Assembly (NCBI RefSeq): GCF_018343545.2
Contig: NZ_JAGYPE020000017.1
Coordinates: forward strand, 28,780 to 92,779
Source of the DNA: Neobacillus citreus
Lineage (GTDB): Bacteria > Bacillota > Bacilli > Bacillales > Cytobacillaceae
Direction: 5' to 3'
Length of the DNA stretch: 64,000 nucleotides
Shown: one piece after another, positions 34,411 to 43,220 of the stretch
Layout: every line of letters begins with the position of its first letter
Position numbering within the stretch: the first letter of the stretch is position 1
The notes under the pieces: model-generated
Told to the model about the DNA's origin: nothing
Seen by the model: only the letters and a program-made list of their open reading frames with translations
Database searches by the model: none
Program-made: the position numbers and the translations under genes

Positions 34411-34648
34411 TGCCGGAAATGCTGTTATATCAAGTTTTTTACCGTTTTTGTATTTTCTTGTGTTCCGTAATTTCAAGAAATATGGCACCAAGTATGGCAT
34501 CGTTCACCTTTTTATAATAACAAAATTAAAAGTCTTACCCTAACAGTTTTTCCTTTAGTAAAATAAATGAAAGTATTGATGGTAGATGATAAGATCTCTT
34601 ACGGGGAATCACTTAAAACGTAATAGTAGGGTGTGGGAAGAGAGACTC
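34411..34648. other. Non-coding segment with repeated TATGGCAyC words
   Basis: There is no gene with a ribosome site. At 34483-34502 the words TATGGCACC and TATGGCATC lie 12 bases apart as direct repeats. Short GGCACCA-type repeats are found near integrative elements as integrase arm sites, but this is only suggestive. Confidence 0.35.
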
Positions 34649-35332
34649 TTACTCCTCCCCACCAAATCGAAGATTCAATAGAAAACCATACATAAGGATG
34701 AAAACCATAATTCCCAAAGTTTGAAATGTTCCTACCATGATCTTAATCGAGAAACTTCCTCTTAGTTTATTCCTATATGTAACAATATAATTTCCATCGG
34801 CAGAGTTCGCCAACACTAAAAGGATCCAGCTGAGGACTATTAACACAGCACCCAGTCCAAAAAGAATAGGATGTAATTTACTTTTATCCAAATAGATTAA
34901 GAGATTAGCTATTAGGAATCCGAGGACTGCTGCAGCAACATAAAACCACCATAAGGATTCAGCACCAACTTTAACTAACAAAACCATATACTGAATCGTA
35001 AATCCTAAACTCATTAAAAAAATAGGAACACTATAGAAACTGGATATCATGAATTCCCTTTTGTTCCCTTTTACTATTAATATTAAAGCGACAATGACGC
35101 TAGGAATTCCTATGACCCAATGTATCAATGCCATACCATATACTGGGTTCGCATAGCTTTCCTTTAAGGGGAGCTCCACGACTCCATGAAAAGTTTCCCC
35201 ATCTAAATGACCCACCATCATATACCATCCTAAACACAATACGACGAAAAAACAGCCTAATAGCTTTAGTGCTGTACCGAACGTACTCGGTTCCTTCTTC
35301 CTTGCTTTACGTTTTTGTTTCTTTTTACTCAA
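34649..35332 (-). CDS. Membrane protein of unknown function
   Basis: I do not recognise this 227-residue protein. The N-terminus is very basic (SKKKQKRKARKK), followed by about six hydrophobic segments (residues ~25-45, 65-90, 95-118, 125-150, 152-175, 200-220). It starts with TTG after GGTG. It is the last of three closely spaced minus-strand ORFs (with 35348-35440 and 35430-35618). The basic head suggests the N-terminus faces the cytoplasm. No function is proposed. Confidence 0.65.
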   Translation of the reverse strand: MSKKKQKRKARKKEPSTFGTALKLLGCFFVVLCLGWYMMVGHLDGETFHGVVELPLKESYANPVYGMALIHWVIGIPSVIVALILIVKGNKREFMISSFYSVPIFLMSLGFTIQYMVLLVKVGAESLWWFYVAAAVLGFLIANLLIYLDKSKLHPILFGLGAVLIVLSWILLVLANSADGNYIVTYRNKLRGSFSIKIMVGTFQTLGIMVFILMYGFLLNLRFGGEE

Positions 35333-35347
35333 TCGTTACACCAACTT

Positions 35348-35440
35348 TTATTCGTCCATTTCTTGCGCTATTTCATCCAAATCATCGTTAACAAGATCAG
35401 AATGGAAATACACAGCCTTTATCGGAAACTTATTTCTCAT
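35348..35440 (-). CDS. Small ORF, 30 codons
   Basis: The product starts MRNKFPIKAVYF and ends in an acidic tail (DDLDEIAQEMDE). It begins within the last codons of the upstream 62-codon ORF and ends 15 bases before the membrane-protein start. An AAAGGATGG site lies upstream. Its compactness inside a tight cluster is the only support. Confidence 0.35.
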   Translation of the reverse strand: MRNKFPIKAVYFHSDLVNDDLDEIAQEMDE

Positions 35441-35618
35441 TTTTAAATTTCCATCCTTTTTTTTCTTTATTTTTCAGGATCGTGTCCAGTAATTGCTTAA
35501 GACCTTCATATTTAATAAATCTATCTGGAGGAGTTTTTGCCCGTTCTCCGAATTTATTGGACAGCTCTTTTAATTCGTCTTCACTTAGTAACACTCCCAC
35601 CTCAATGGCCGAGCGCAT
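35430..35618 (-). CDS. Small protein of unknown function, 62 residues
   Basis: The product is helical and charged (LSEDELKELSNKFGERAKTP, then KEKKGWKFKNEK at the end). No family is recognised. The start ATG has no clear ribosome site, and the reading frame continues open upstream without a start codon, so this could be the 3' end of a truncated gene. It overlaps the next small ORF. Confidence 0.4.
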   Translation of the reverse strand: MRSAIEVGVLLSEDELKELSNKFGERAKTPPDRFIKYEGLKQLLDTILKNKEKKGWKFKNEK

Positions 35619-35751
35619 ATCTCGAATCCCAGAAGGTGAACATAGAATCCCATAAAGGATGTAAACTTAGCGATTTACTTAGAATATGATATGTCTAAAA
35701 CCGCCAGTGTTGGCCTAAGGAAAATTCATTATCCATTAATGGAGGTACCAT

Positions 35752-36327
35752 ATGACTACCTTAATTATTTATGCCCACTCAAATAAGGATAGCCTTAATC
35801 ATGCGATATTAGAGAACGTCATGAAAGGATTAAAGGAAGCCAAACGGAAATTTGAATTAATTGATTTATACGCTGAGAAATTTGATCCTGTTTTAGTCAT
35901 CGATAATCAGCATAAACCAAGGGATTTAATCCATGATCCATATACTGAAAAGTATCGAAAAAAAATTGAGCAGGCTGACCAGTTAATTTTCATTTACCCG
36001 ATTTGGTGGTATGGTGTACCAGCGATTTTAAAAGGCTTTTTTGATCGCGTGTTTGTTTCCGGATTTGCGTATCAACACAAAGGAGCATTTCCGAAAGGGT
36101 TATTGAAGAATAAATCGGCATGGGTTATTTACACCATCGATGCCCCCTCTTTATTTATTCGATTGTTTAGAAAAAATGTCGAATGGATTGTTGTAAGAGA
36201 TTACATTTTAAAGTTCTGCGGCATAAAAAATATCAAAAGAACTCGATTAACTTCTGTTAAACATTCTACCTATAAAACTCGCCAGAAATGGCTTCAAAAA
36301 ATCTACCAGCACGCAAAAGTGATTTGA
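35752..36327 (+). CDS. Flavodoxin-fold NAD(P)H oxidoreductase
   Basis: This 191-residue protein is of the NQO/MdaB (Flavodoxin_2) type. The FMN phosphate-binding start LIIYAHSNKDSLNHAI, the conserved FIYPIWWYGVPAILKGFFDRV (~residues 80-100) and GFAY are diagnostic. It reduces quinones or similar acceptors at the expense of NAD(P)H. It has a good site (GGAGG) and its own terminator, so it is monocistronic. Confidence 0.88.
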   Translation: MTTLIIYAHSNKDSLNHAILENVMKGLKEAKRKFELIDLYAEKFDPVLVIDNQHKPRDLIHDPYTEKYRKKIEQADQLIFIYPIWWYGVPAILKGFFDRVFVSGFAYQHKGAFPKGLLKNKSAWVIYTIDAPSLFIRLFRKNVEWIVVRDYILKFCGIKNIKRTRLTSVKHSTYKTRQKWLQKIYQHAKVI

Positions 36328-36361
36328 ACATATGGGATTGCACGTAAAAAAAAGAAAGTTA

Positions 36362-36395
36362 AAAAGGAGCGCGAAATAAAATTTGCGCTCCTTTT
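36362..36395 (+). terminator. Terminator of the oxidoreductase gene
   Basis: AAAGGAGCGC pairs with GCGCTCCTTT around a 12-base loop, followed by TCTATTAAAATTTT on the plus strand. Confidence 0.8.
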
Positions 36396-36506
36396 CTATT
36401 AAAATTTTACTAATCGTTTTGATTTTTTTACTCATTAAATAAATGCATATTCATATTTCTAGATGAATATGAATACATAGTGAGTTTTTGAAAGAAGGTG
36501 GGTATC

Positions 36507-38378
36507 ATGATGGATCGGGTAAATGCGGAAATCAACCGAATCACCGATCAGCTCATTAAGGACCAATCAGCTGATGGGTCCTGGCAATATCCCTTCGAGA
36601 CCGGAATCGCAACTGACTGCAGTATGATTATCCTATTACGGACATTGGAGATAAATGATGAGGAGTTCATAAAAGAATTGGTTGAACGTATCGCAGGAAA
36701 ACAGCAGGAAGATGGGTCATGGAAGCTATTTCATGACCAAGAAAAAGGAAATCTGACAGCCACAGTGGAAGCTTATTTTGCCCTTCTTTATTCTGGTTAC
36801 CGCGATCGAAAAGACCAGGACCTCCAAGCTGCAAGAAGGTTTATTTTGGCCAACGGAGGGGCTACGGAAGTCCATATGTTTTTGAAAATCATGTTGGCTA
36901 TAACAGGACAATGTGAGTGGCCGCACTTCCCTATTAATATTGAAGTGATGCTTTTACCAGACTCCTTTCCCATCAATCTCTTTGACCTCTCCGTGTATGG
37001 AAGAGCGAACATTATCCCTTTTTTGATTCTCGCCAATACGAATTTTCGTAAGAGAACGCCTCGATCGCCCAATCTCTCCGATTTGTTTCAAAAAAAAGCT
37101 ATTCGTTTTTTTACAGAGGATCAAGCAGAAGACGCCCGCTCGGTGATCAAATGGATTAAACAGGGGATTAAGGGTCTGAAATCCCATGTAAATCTTCGCG
37201 AATTGGCATTATATCGTGCCGAAAAATATATGCTGGACCGAATCGAACCGGACGGCACCTATTTAAATTATTTCAGCACTACTTCTCTCATGATTTATGC
37301 CTTACTGGCGAGGGGGTATTCGAATTCACATCCGGTAATTACTCGTGCCGTGCAAGGTTTAAAAGCGATGACCTGCCGTATTGAGGGAGAACTTCATTGC
37401 CAATATACGACGGCTACGGTATGGAACACAACGTTAATTAGTTATGCTCTGCAAGAATCGGGTGTTCCCTATTCAGCCGATACCGTCCAGAAGGCAAACC
37501 AATATATCCTCTCCCGCCAACATATCAAATACGGGGATTGGGTCATTCATGAACCGAACTTGCTGCCTGGAGGCTGGGGCTTTGCGGACTTGAATACAAT
37601 CCATCCGGATATTGACGACACAACGGTAGCACTCAGAGCGATTCGAACTTTGGCTATCGAACAGGCAGATTGTCGGCAGGCATGGGATCGCGGAATCAAC
37701 TGGCTCATTTCCATACAAAACAATGACGGTGGCTGGGCAGCATTCGAAAAGAACGTGAACAAGAAAATATTGAACCTGTTACCGATTGATGGCGGAAAAG
37801 ATTTGTTGATTGATCCTTCTACAGTTGATTTAACAGGAAGGGCATTGGAATTCTTCGGTAACTACACCCATTTGGATTTTCACCATCCCATGGCAAAACG
37901 TGGGATTCGTTGGCTGTTAAAGAAACAAAATTCGGATGGTTCTTGGGTAGGTCGCTGGGGCGTCTATATTTATGGAACATGGGCGGCTGTAACGGGGTTA
38001 GTTGCGGTTGGGGTTTCACCTAATCATCCATCCATTCAGAAGGCAGTTAACTGGTTAAAATCCATTCAAAATCAAGACGGGGGTTGGGGAGAATCCTGTA
38101 AGAGTGATATCGATAACTGTTATGTGCCGCTCCGCGAAAGTACCCGTACTCATACAGCATGGGCCCTTGACACACTTATCTCGGCCGCGACTGATGTTAC
38201 ACCTGAAATTGAACACGGTGCAGCTTTTTTAGCGGACGGAAAAGAAAAAGATTGGACAAAGACCTATCCAAAAGGAAGGGGAATGGCGGGATCCTTTTAT
38301 CTCAATTATCATTGTTATGAATACGTTTTTCCATTACTGGCACTCGCGCATTATAAAAATTTAGCTGAAGGGAGTTAA
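36507..38378 (+). CDS. sqhC: Squalene-hopene cyclase family; probable sporulenol synthase
   Basis: This class II terpene cyclase has 623 residues. The catalytic motif D368-I-D-D-T (DxDDT) protonates the polyprene, and several QW repeats (QEDGSW, QNNDGGW, KQNSDGSW, QNQDGGW) frame the alpha-barrels. In B. subtilis the homologue SqhC cyclises tetraprenyl-beta-curcumene to sporulenol, a spore lipid; that is the likely role given the sporulation genes around, but hopene formation cannot be excluded. The ATG at 36507 follows AAGGTGG. The next gene (38512) is ~130 bases away, so co-transcription is possible. Confidence 0.9.
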   Translation: MMDRVNAEINRITDQLIKDQSADGSWQYPFETGIATDCSMIILLRTLEINDEEFIKELVERIAGKQQEDGSWKLFHDQEKGNLTATVEAYFALLYSGYRDRKDQDLQAARRFILANGGATEVHMFLKIMLAITGQCEWPHFPINIEVMLLPDSFPINLFDLSVYGRANIIPFLILANTNFRKRTPRSPNLSDLFQKKAIRFFTEDQAEDARSVIKWIKQGIKGLKSHVNLRELALYRAEKYMLDRIEPDGTYLNYFSTTSLMIYALLARGYSNSHPVITRAVQGLKAMTCRIEGELHCQYTTATVWNTTLISYALQESGVPYSADTVQKANQYILSRQHIKYGDWVIHEPNLLPGGWGFADLNTIHPDIDDTTVALRAIRTLAIEQADCRQAWDRGINWLISIQNNDGGWAAFEKNVNKKILNLLPIDGGKDLLIDPSTVDLTGRALEFFGNYTHLDFHHPMAKRGIRWLLKKQNSDGSWVGRWGVYIYGTWAAVTGLVAVGVSPNHPSIQKAVNWLKSIQNQDGGWGESCKSDIDNCYVPLRESTRTHTAWALDTLISAATDVTPEIEHGAAFLADGKEKDWTKTYPKGRGMAGSFYLNYHCYEYVFPLLALAHYKNLAEGS

Positions 38379-38511
38379 AAACAAGGCGAGTTGGCTGTTA
38401 GGGATGCCAAAAAGAGTGATAAAACATATAGGCTGGCATATTTTTATTTCCTGTCCCATACACTGAACAAAACTACAACCATACAAAGTCTTAACAAGCA
38501 GGAGGTAAAAT

Positions 38512-39057
38512 ATGCTTGAAACTTTACTCCAATTTTTCGACCTTAATACAGTCATTTGGTTGTTCCCTATCATCTTTATTTTCCATGACCTAGAAGAGAT
38601 CATAACAATTGAATCTTCCATGAGTAAATACAAATATAGTTCTCAAAAAACTCCATTCGTCGAACTAACATTAAAAATGCGGAGAAAACTAGGTTCGACC
38701 GCTGCCCAACTTTCTGTTTCGGCTACATGGATTTTGCTGATTATCTCATTCACCACATTGATGACTGCCCATTTCTCCTTGAACGGAAGGGGATTTCTTT
38801 TATATACAGCAATTCTCAATTTATTTATTCTGCAGGCGACCATGCATATTGTTCAGTCCATCTTTTTTAAAGGCTATACACCTGGTATCATAACGGCGCT
38901 GTTCCTCCTCATCCCTTACTGTCTTATTGCCTATTACAGTTTATTCGAACGCGGCCTGATTGACGGGCATTTAATTTTCGCAAGTATTCCCGTCAGCCTA
39001 TTAATGATCCCGATTTTTCTTGTAGGCAATCTCATAGGCCGTTATTTTATTCACTAA
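38512..39057 (+). CDS. HXXEE-domain membrane protein
   Basis: This 181-residue protein has the short motif FIFHDLEEII near residue 24, which is the HxxEE signature of a family of uncharacterised membrane proteins. About five hydrophobic segments are present, with conserved His and Glu residues in the membrane-proximal part (HIVQSIFFKGYTPG ~102). Some relatives lie near lipid or retinoid metabolism genes; here it follows sporulenol synthase, so an enzymatic role on isoprenoids is conceivable. The start has the site AGGAGG. Confidence 0.75.
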   Translation: MLETLLQFFDLNTVIWLFPIIFIFHDLEEIITIESSMSKYKYSSQKTPFVELTLKMRRKLGSTAAQLSVSATWILLIISFTTLMTAHFSLNGRGFLLYTAILNLFILQATMHIVQSIFFKGYTPGIITALFLLIPYCLIAYYSLFERGLIDGHLIFASIPVSLLMIPIFLVGNLIGRYFIH

Positions 39058-39177
39058 CTTGGCCTCACTCTTTTATTTACTTGGTCAGCATTTCATTCTT
39101 GAATAACATGGCTGCTTTTCCTCATTTAACCGATAAGTTAATCCATCATAAAAAGATAGTTGCTGGAGGCGAGTAAT

Positions 39178-40083
39178 TTGCATGTTGTCTTAACAGGAGG
39201 AACCGGGTTTCTGGGTCAAGCCTTAACACACCTGTTGACTCAAAAAGGCCATCGGGTAACCATATTAACACGACGTCTTCCTGATAATAATAGAACAGAT
39301 GAGTTCGTTCATTATGTTGAATGGCTTTCTGAAGATAATCAGCCTGAAAACGAACTTGAGGATGTGGATGCAATGGTCAATTTAGCCGGGGAATCAATCA
39401 ATGGCGGGCGATGGACCAAAAGTAAAAAGGAGGCTATTTTGAATAGTCGTCTCACAGCCACAAAAGAGGTAATTCGAATTCTAGGACATCTTAATCCCAA
39501 GCCAAAAGTTCTTGTTAACGCCTCAGGTTTAAGTTACTACGGGATGTCAGATTTCAAGACGTTTAATGAGACCTCACAAAGTAATGCAAATGATTATTTA
39601 GCAAAAGTTGTAAGGCTGTGGGAGAATGAAGGGGCTGCGGCAAAAGAATTTGGCATTCGAACGGTCTTCGCACGCTTCGGTATCATTCTTGGTCAAAAGG
39701 GTGCCTTACCGCTAATGGTGTTGCCGTATAAATTTGGTATTGGGGGGACAATCGGCAATGGAATGCAATGGATTTCCTGGGTTCACATTCAAGATGTGGT
39801 TGAGATGCTTTACTTCGCCATCATTAATCCCGAAATAGATGGACCGTTGAATGTGACCTCTCCTAATCCAGTTCGCATGTCATCATTCGGAAGGTCAATT
39901 TCAGACGTCCTTCACCGCCCACATTGGCTCCGTGTGCCTGAGTTTTTTTTAAAAGTGGCATTTGGTGAAATGAGTCAGGTTATATTAAAAGGGCAGCGAG
40001 TACTTCCTCAAAAAGCACTTTACCACAATTACTCCTTTCATTATACAGATGTAAAAAGTGCTCTTTCTGATATTCTAGGTTAA
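39178..40083 (+). CDS. TIGR01777-type NAD-dependent epimerase
   Basis: This extended short-chain dehydrogenase/epimerase of 301 residues belongs to the YfhF/SulA-like (TIGR01777) subfamily. The Rossmann motif LTGGTGFLGQALT begins at residue 5, AMVNLAGESINGGRW (~65) and the Tyr motif SGLSYYGMS (~118) are typical, as is the C-terminal RVLPQKAL segment. The TTG start at 39178 follows GGAGGCG at normal spacing. The substrate of this family is unknown. It lies close to the selenocysteine tRNA, which is on the other strand. Confidence 0.85.
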   Translation: MHVVLTGGTGFLGQALTHLLTQKGHRVTILTRRLPDNNRTDEFVHYVEWLSEDNQPENELEDVDAMVNLAGESINGGRWTKSKKEAILNSRLTATKEVIRILGHLNPKPKVLVNASGLSYYGMSDFKTFNETSQSNANDYLAKVVRLWENEGAAAKEFGIRTVFARFGIILGQKGALPLMVLPYKFGIGGTIGNGMQWISWVHIQDVVEMLYFAIINPEIDGPLNVTSPNPVRMSSFGRSISDVLHRPHWLRVPEFFLKVAFGEMSQVILKGQRVLPQKALYHNYSFHYTDVKSALSDILG

Positions 40084-40253
40084 CGTTACTTCTACCTTCT
40101 TCATCTCATGTGTTACCAATTATGCAAAAGAAGCTGCCCACTAATTCGAGCAGCTCATTAAATAACCTATGTAATATTTTCAGTTGTTGGCCAACAACTT
40201 TAAACCTCAATTTAACTACTCAAAAACCTTCAAAAAATCTTATATATCAAGGT

Positions 40254-40350
40254 TGGCGGGAATGCGTGGGAATCGAACCCACCAGACCTGGCACGCAGGT
40301 CTCAAGCAGTTTTGAAGACTGTGGAGGACACCAGTACCCCATCCATCCCC
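40254..40350 (-). tRNA. selC: Selenocysteine tRNA (anticodon UCA)
   Basis: The minus strand holds a 97-base tRNA with CCA encoded. The features are those of tRNA-Sec: GGGGAT...ATTCCC acceptor, an extended D-stem (GGGG/CCTC), the anticodon loop CTTCAAA with anticodon TCA, a long variable arm (AGACCTG...CAGGTCT) and the T-loop TTCGATT between GTGGG and CCCAC. The organism should therefore also encode SelA, SelB and SelD and at least one selenoprotein, none of which lies in this window. A second, decayed copy lies at 34314-34410. Confidence 0.92.
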
Positions 40351-40526
40351 GTATTAAAAGTAGACTTGTTTAATTACCTTGTTCGTAACACTATATTACA
40401 TTGAAATATAGTATTAATCAATAAATTGAACCCCATTGTCATTTTTTCGACAACTTTTTTAATAGAAGGAACTTTAACAATTTCCTTATCAAATAGACTT
40501 TTTCATTATCGGCGTTTTATGATAAC

Positions 40527-40556
40527 TTGTCAATTCCCTTAAAAACCGACTATAAT
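40527..40556 (+). promoter_or_regulatory. SigA-type promoter of yneK
   Basis: TTGTCA (40527-40532), an 18-base spacer and a perfect TATAAT (40551-40556), 37 bases before the yneK start. Confidence 0.7.
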
Positions 40557-40592
40557 GAAGGTTGAATATAACGTTTATGTAGGTGAAATAAC

Positions 40593-41024
40593 ATGTTTCA
40601 ACTTCAAGGTTGGTTTTTGTGGTTTATCCTTTTTTGGACATTCTTTTTAATAGGATCATTTTCTATTGGCGGATATTTTATGTTTCGAAAGTTCTTAAAA
40701 AAGATGCCAAAAGAAGATGGGAAATCAGTTATGGATTGGGAGGAGCATTACGTTAATGAATCCCGCCATTTATGGGGACCTGATGAAAAAGCGCTGCTTG
40801 AGGATTTAGTCAGCCCTGTTCCGGAATTATTCCGTGATGTAGCACGGCACAAAATTGCGGGGAAAATCGGCGAGATTGCCCTTAATGAAAAGGCTCCAAG
40901 GATAACTGAAGAATTGGTCATTCGCGGGTATATCCAAGCTACTCCTAAACGGGATCATAAGTTTTTACGGAAAAAGCTATTTGAGAATAAAATTGATGTT
41001 GCTCCATATGAGCATTTATTTTAG
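40593..41024 (+). CDS. yneK: DUF2621-family membrane-anchored protein YneK
   Basis: This 143-residue protein has one or two N-terminal membrane segments (LWFILFWTFFLIGSFSIGGYF) followed by a cytoplasmic helical domain (MDWEEHYVNESRHLWG). It matches the YneK/DUF2621 family, whose function is unknown. It is convergent with ccdC, as yneK is with the ccd genes in B. subtilis, which supports the assignment. Confidence 0.85.
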   Translation: MFQLQGWFLWFILFWTFFLIGSFSIGGYFMFRKFLKKMPKEDGKSVMDWEEHYVNESRHLWGPDEKALLEDLVSPVPELFRDVARHKIAGKIGEIALNEKAPRITEELVIRGYIQATPKRDHKFLRKKLFENKIDVAPYEHLF

Positions 41025-41025
41025 G

Positions 41026-41047
41026 CCGTTCTTAGGAACGGTTTTTT
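41026..41047 (+). terminator. Terminator of yneK
   Basis: CCGTTC, loop TTAG, GAACGG, then TTTTTTATTTT, directly after the yneK stop codon. Confidence 0.9.
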
Positions 41048-41049
41048 AT

Positions 41050-41375
41050 TTTAATTAGAAATGATACGTGACGAATTCCTAGCTTCAATTACCTTTTCGG
41101 GTAGGTAGAACTCTCCTACGTGACCTTCCCTTGACACCTTCACCCTTTTCGGGCACGTAGATCTCCCCTACGTGACCTTTCCTTAGCTCCTTCACCCTTT
41201 TCGGGCATGTAGACCCCTTCTACGTAACCTTTCCTTGAAAGCTTCACCCTTTTTGGTCACGTAGAACTCATCTACGTGACCATGCCTTCACCTCATTACC
41301 CTTTTTAGGCAAGTAGAACTTTCTTACGTGACTTTCCCTTAGCACTTTCATCATTTTCAGGCACGTAGACCTCTA
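41050..41375. repeat. 52-bp tandem array A (key word CACGTAG)
   Basis: Five complete units begin at 41102, 41154, 41206, 41258 and 41310, each exactly 52 bp, flanked by a degenerate unit before (41050) and a cut-off unit after (41362). Each unit has the palindrome CACGTAG-N7-CTACGTG (positions 1-21), a pyrimidine-rich middle and a TTCGGG-like end (47-52). It fills the gap between the convergent yneK and ccdC genes. There are no unique spacers and no ORF. Confidence 0.92.
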
Positions 41376-41387
41376 TTAAAATAGAAA

Positions 41388-41412
41388 AACACCGGCCTTA
41401 AAAGCCAGTGTT
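41388..41412 (-). terminator. Terminator of ccdC
   Basis: AACACCGGC pairs with GCCAGTGTT (one mismatch), with the minus-strand tail TTTCTATTTTAAT. Confidence 0.85.
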
Positions 41413-41419
41413 CCATAAA

Positions 41420-41908
41420 TTACAACAATTTTATTCCATGAAGTTCCTTATAAAGCTTCTTATAAGACGTATACATCGCAACACGCCAAGGCACAATCAT
41501 GCTAAACGCTAGCAGGAAGAACATACCGCTTAATTGACCAACGTCAATCGTGCTGCTTAGGATTGATTTCAGTACAATACGAATAAGTAGGAGGCCGACT
41601 AAGATAAAGACAAACGCTTTTGACCTCTTTAAATAAATATCATTGTCACGAATCTCGAACTTCGATGTTTTAATGAGGAATATTGAGAAAAACATCCCCA
41701 CCACCACAGCCTCGAGTATTTCCATTGGCGTTAATCTGAATTGCGGAACTACATACATTAATGCCCCACTCGACATAAATACTGGCGGTAAGATAATCTT
41801 TTTTACACTGGTTGGCTTTGCGGCAGCTTTCATCCGTACAAAAAATGCTAAAGTGCCCATAAAAACGGCACCTATTGTTGAAATAAGAACGTAATTCATT
41901 GGATTCAT
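41420..41908 (-). CDS. ccdC: Cytochrome c biogenesis-associated membrane protein CcdC (YneJ)
   Basis: This 162-residue protein has four hydrophobic segments and the CcdC/DUF1453 pattern (KIILPPVFMSSGALMYVVPQFR, then EIRDNDIYLKRSKAFV). In B. subtilis yneJ lies beside ccdA, but its role in cytochrome c maturation is not established. The start could also be the ATG at 41899; both have partial ribosome sites in TAAGGA. Compared with B. subtilis, the response-regulator gene yneI (ccdB) is missing between ccdA and this gene. Confidence 0.85.
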   Translation of the reverse strand: MNPMNYVLISTIGAVFMGTLAFFVRMKAAAKPTSVKKIILPPVFMSSGALMYVVPQFRLTPMEILEAVVVGMFFSIFLIKTSKFEIRDNDIYLKRSKAFVFILVGLLLIRIVLKSILSSTIDVGQLSGMFFLLAFSMIVPWRVAMYTSYKKLYKELHGIKLL

Positions 41909-42024
41909 TCCTTACCCTATAATTTACTTTCCCATTATACTTCATATTTATGAAAATGGATAAAGATTTTTACTGTTATCCTCGTGGAAAAATTGAATGC
42001 ACAAGGAAACCAATACAAAAAAAG

Positions 42025-42057
42025 GAAACCATTTTTCGAATAAACGAAAATGGTTTC
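42025..42057 (-). terminator. Terminator of ccdA
   Basis: GAAACCATTTTTCG pairs with CGAAAATGGTTTC around a six-base loop; the minus-strand tail is TTTTTTTGT. It separates ccdA from ccdC, so the two are not one simple transcript. Confidence 0.85.
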
Positions 42058-42065
42058 AAAAAGTC

Positions 42066-42773
42066 TTAGAATCCAGTAAATCCGCCAAACAATGGAGAAA
42101 GAAATTGAATAATTTTTGTCATCCAGTCAAAAAACAGCATAATTCCCATGACAATCATGATATAGCCGCCTATTTTCATAATTTTAACGCTGTGTTTCTT
42201 GATCCAATTCATCCGGCCGACAAAGAATGATAAAATGAAGAATGGAATCGCAAACCCTAGCGAATAGGCCGTCATGTATAAAACGCCTGAGCCTGGATTG
42301 GACGCGGCAAGCAGAATAACCGATGAAAGAATCGGACCAGTACAAGGGGTCCACCCTGCTGCGAACGCCATCCCAATTAAAATCGAACCAATATAACCGG
42401 ATGGACGGTTTTTAAATTCAAAGCGGCGATCCCTCATCAAAAATTCGGGATTCAAAATGCCGACAATCACTAATCCGAAGAATACGATAAATATGGCGCC
42501 TAGCTGCCGGATTAAATCCTTGTATTCTTGAAAGAAGCTGCCAACGAATGATGTACCAAAACCAATCGCAATAAAAATAACGGAAAAACCAATCAGGAAA
42601 AATAATGTATGTAAAAGGCTCCGTTTCGTCAGCATCGCATTTTCGCTTTTTAATTCACCCACTGACATCCCCGTAATATACGACAAGAACGCAGGATAAA
42701 GCGGTAAGCAGCATGGAGAAATGAAGCTTAAGAACCCTGCCCCCAGCGCTAAAAATAAATTTACATCTGCCAT
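42066..42773 (-). CDS. ccdA: Thiol-disulfide membrane transporter CcdA
   Basis: This 235-residue membrane protein of the CcdA/DsbD-beta family has six membrane helices. It passes reducing power from cytoplasmic thioredoxin to extracytoplasmic thiol-disulfide proteins, needed for cytochrome c and spore cortex formation. The redox Cys residues are visible in [17 protein letters not shown] (residues ~19-35) and in [15 protein letters not shown] (~117-131). In B. subtilis it lies between ynzD and yneI. Confidence 0.95.
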   Translation of the reverse strand: MADVNLFLALGAGFLSFISPCCLPLYPAFLSYITGMSVGELKSENAMLTKRSLLHTLFFLIGFSVIFIAIGFGTSFVGSFFQEYKDLIRQLGAIFIVFFGLVIVGILNPEFLMRDRRFEFKNRPSGYIGSILIGMAFAAGWTPCTGPILSSVILLAASNPGSGVLYMTAYSLGFAIPFFILSFFVGRMNWIKKHSVKIMKIGGYIMIVMGIMLFFDWMTKIIQFLSPLFGGFTGF

Positions 42774-43027
42774 ATTAACACTCCCAATATAGTCGATACC
42801 CTTTCATTCTAACAAAACTTAAGGCTAAAAGATAATGATTATCATGAATATTTTGTGTCTATCATTGATATTAGTAAATATCGCCATTATAGATGGATAT
42901 TTATTTACAAATTATCTTTGAAATAATTTACAACTTAGGTTATACTAGTAAAACAGTTCCATTTAATAGTTTAGAAGTCAGACCTCTAAGTAAAATTTTT
43001 GGGATTTTTCCAGAAAGGATATCAGCC

Positions 43028-43210
43028 GTGGTTAAACAAGATATAGTTACTTTAATTGAAAAAAAACGTGCTGAGCTTTATAAAGTTGCGACCAAAAACG
43101 GCTTGACCTCCTCCATTGCCATTCGCTACAGTCAGGAGCTTGACCATTTAATAAATGAATACAATAGAGCATATATAACAAAAATCTCGTCATCGTTCGT
43201 TGCTCAATAA
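43028..43210 (+). CDS. ynzD: Spo0E-like aspartyl-phosphate phosphatase
   Basis: This 60-residue protein contains the Spo0E pattern: KKRAELYKVA followed by the signature SQELDHLINEY, in two antiparallel helices. Members dephosphorylate Spo0A~P and delay sporulation. The GTG at 43028 follows AGAAAGGAT at good spacing; the longer frame from 42893 adds 45 residues with no ribosome site and no family similarity. The position beside ccdA equals ynzD in B. subtilis, though here it is on the opposite strand to ccdA. Confidence 0.88.
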   Translation: MVKQDIVTLIEKKRAELYKVATKNGLTSSIAIRYSQELDHLINEYNRAYITKISSSFVAQ

Positions 43211-43220
43211 CCATACAAAC

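Noticed and set aside
40110..40373. 87-codon plus-strand ORF
   Set aside because: It runs through the selenocysteine tRNA on the other strand and has no ribosome site.
41050..41375. Possible CRISPR array
   Set aside because: The whole 52-bp unit repeats with scattered substitutions. There is no alternation of a constant repeat with unique spacers, and no cas gene is near. The same holds for the arrays at 55.1-55.9 kb.
42893..43027. Longer N-terminus for the Spo0E-like protein
   Set aside because: The 45 extra codons have no ribosome site and no family similarity, while the GTG at 43028 is well placed after AAAGGA.
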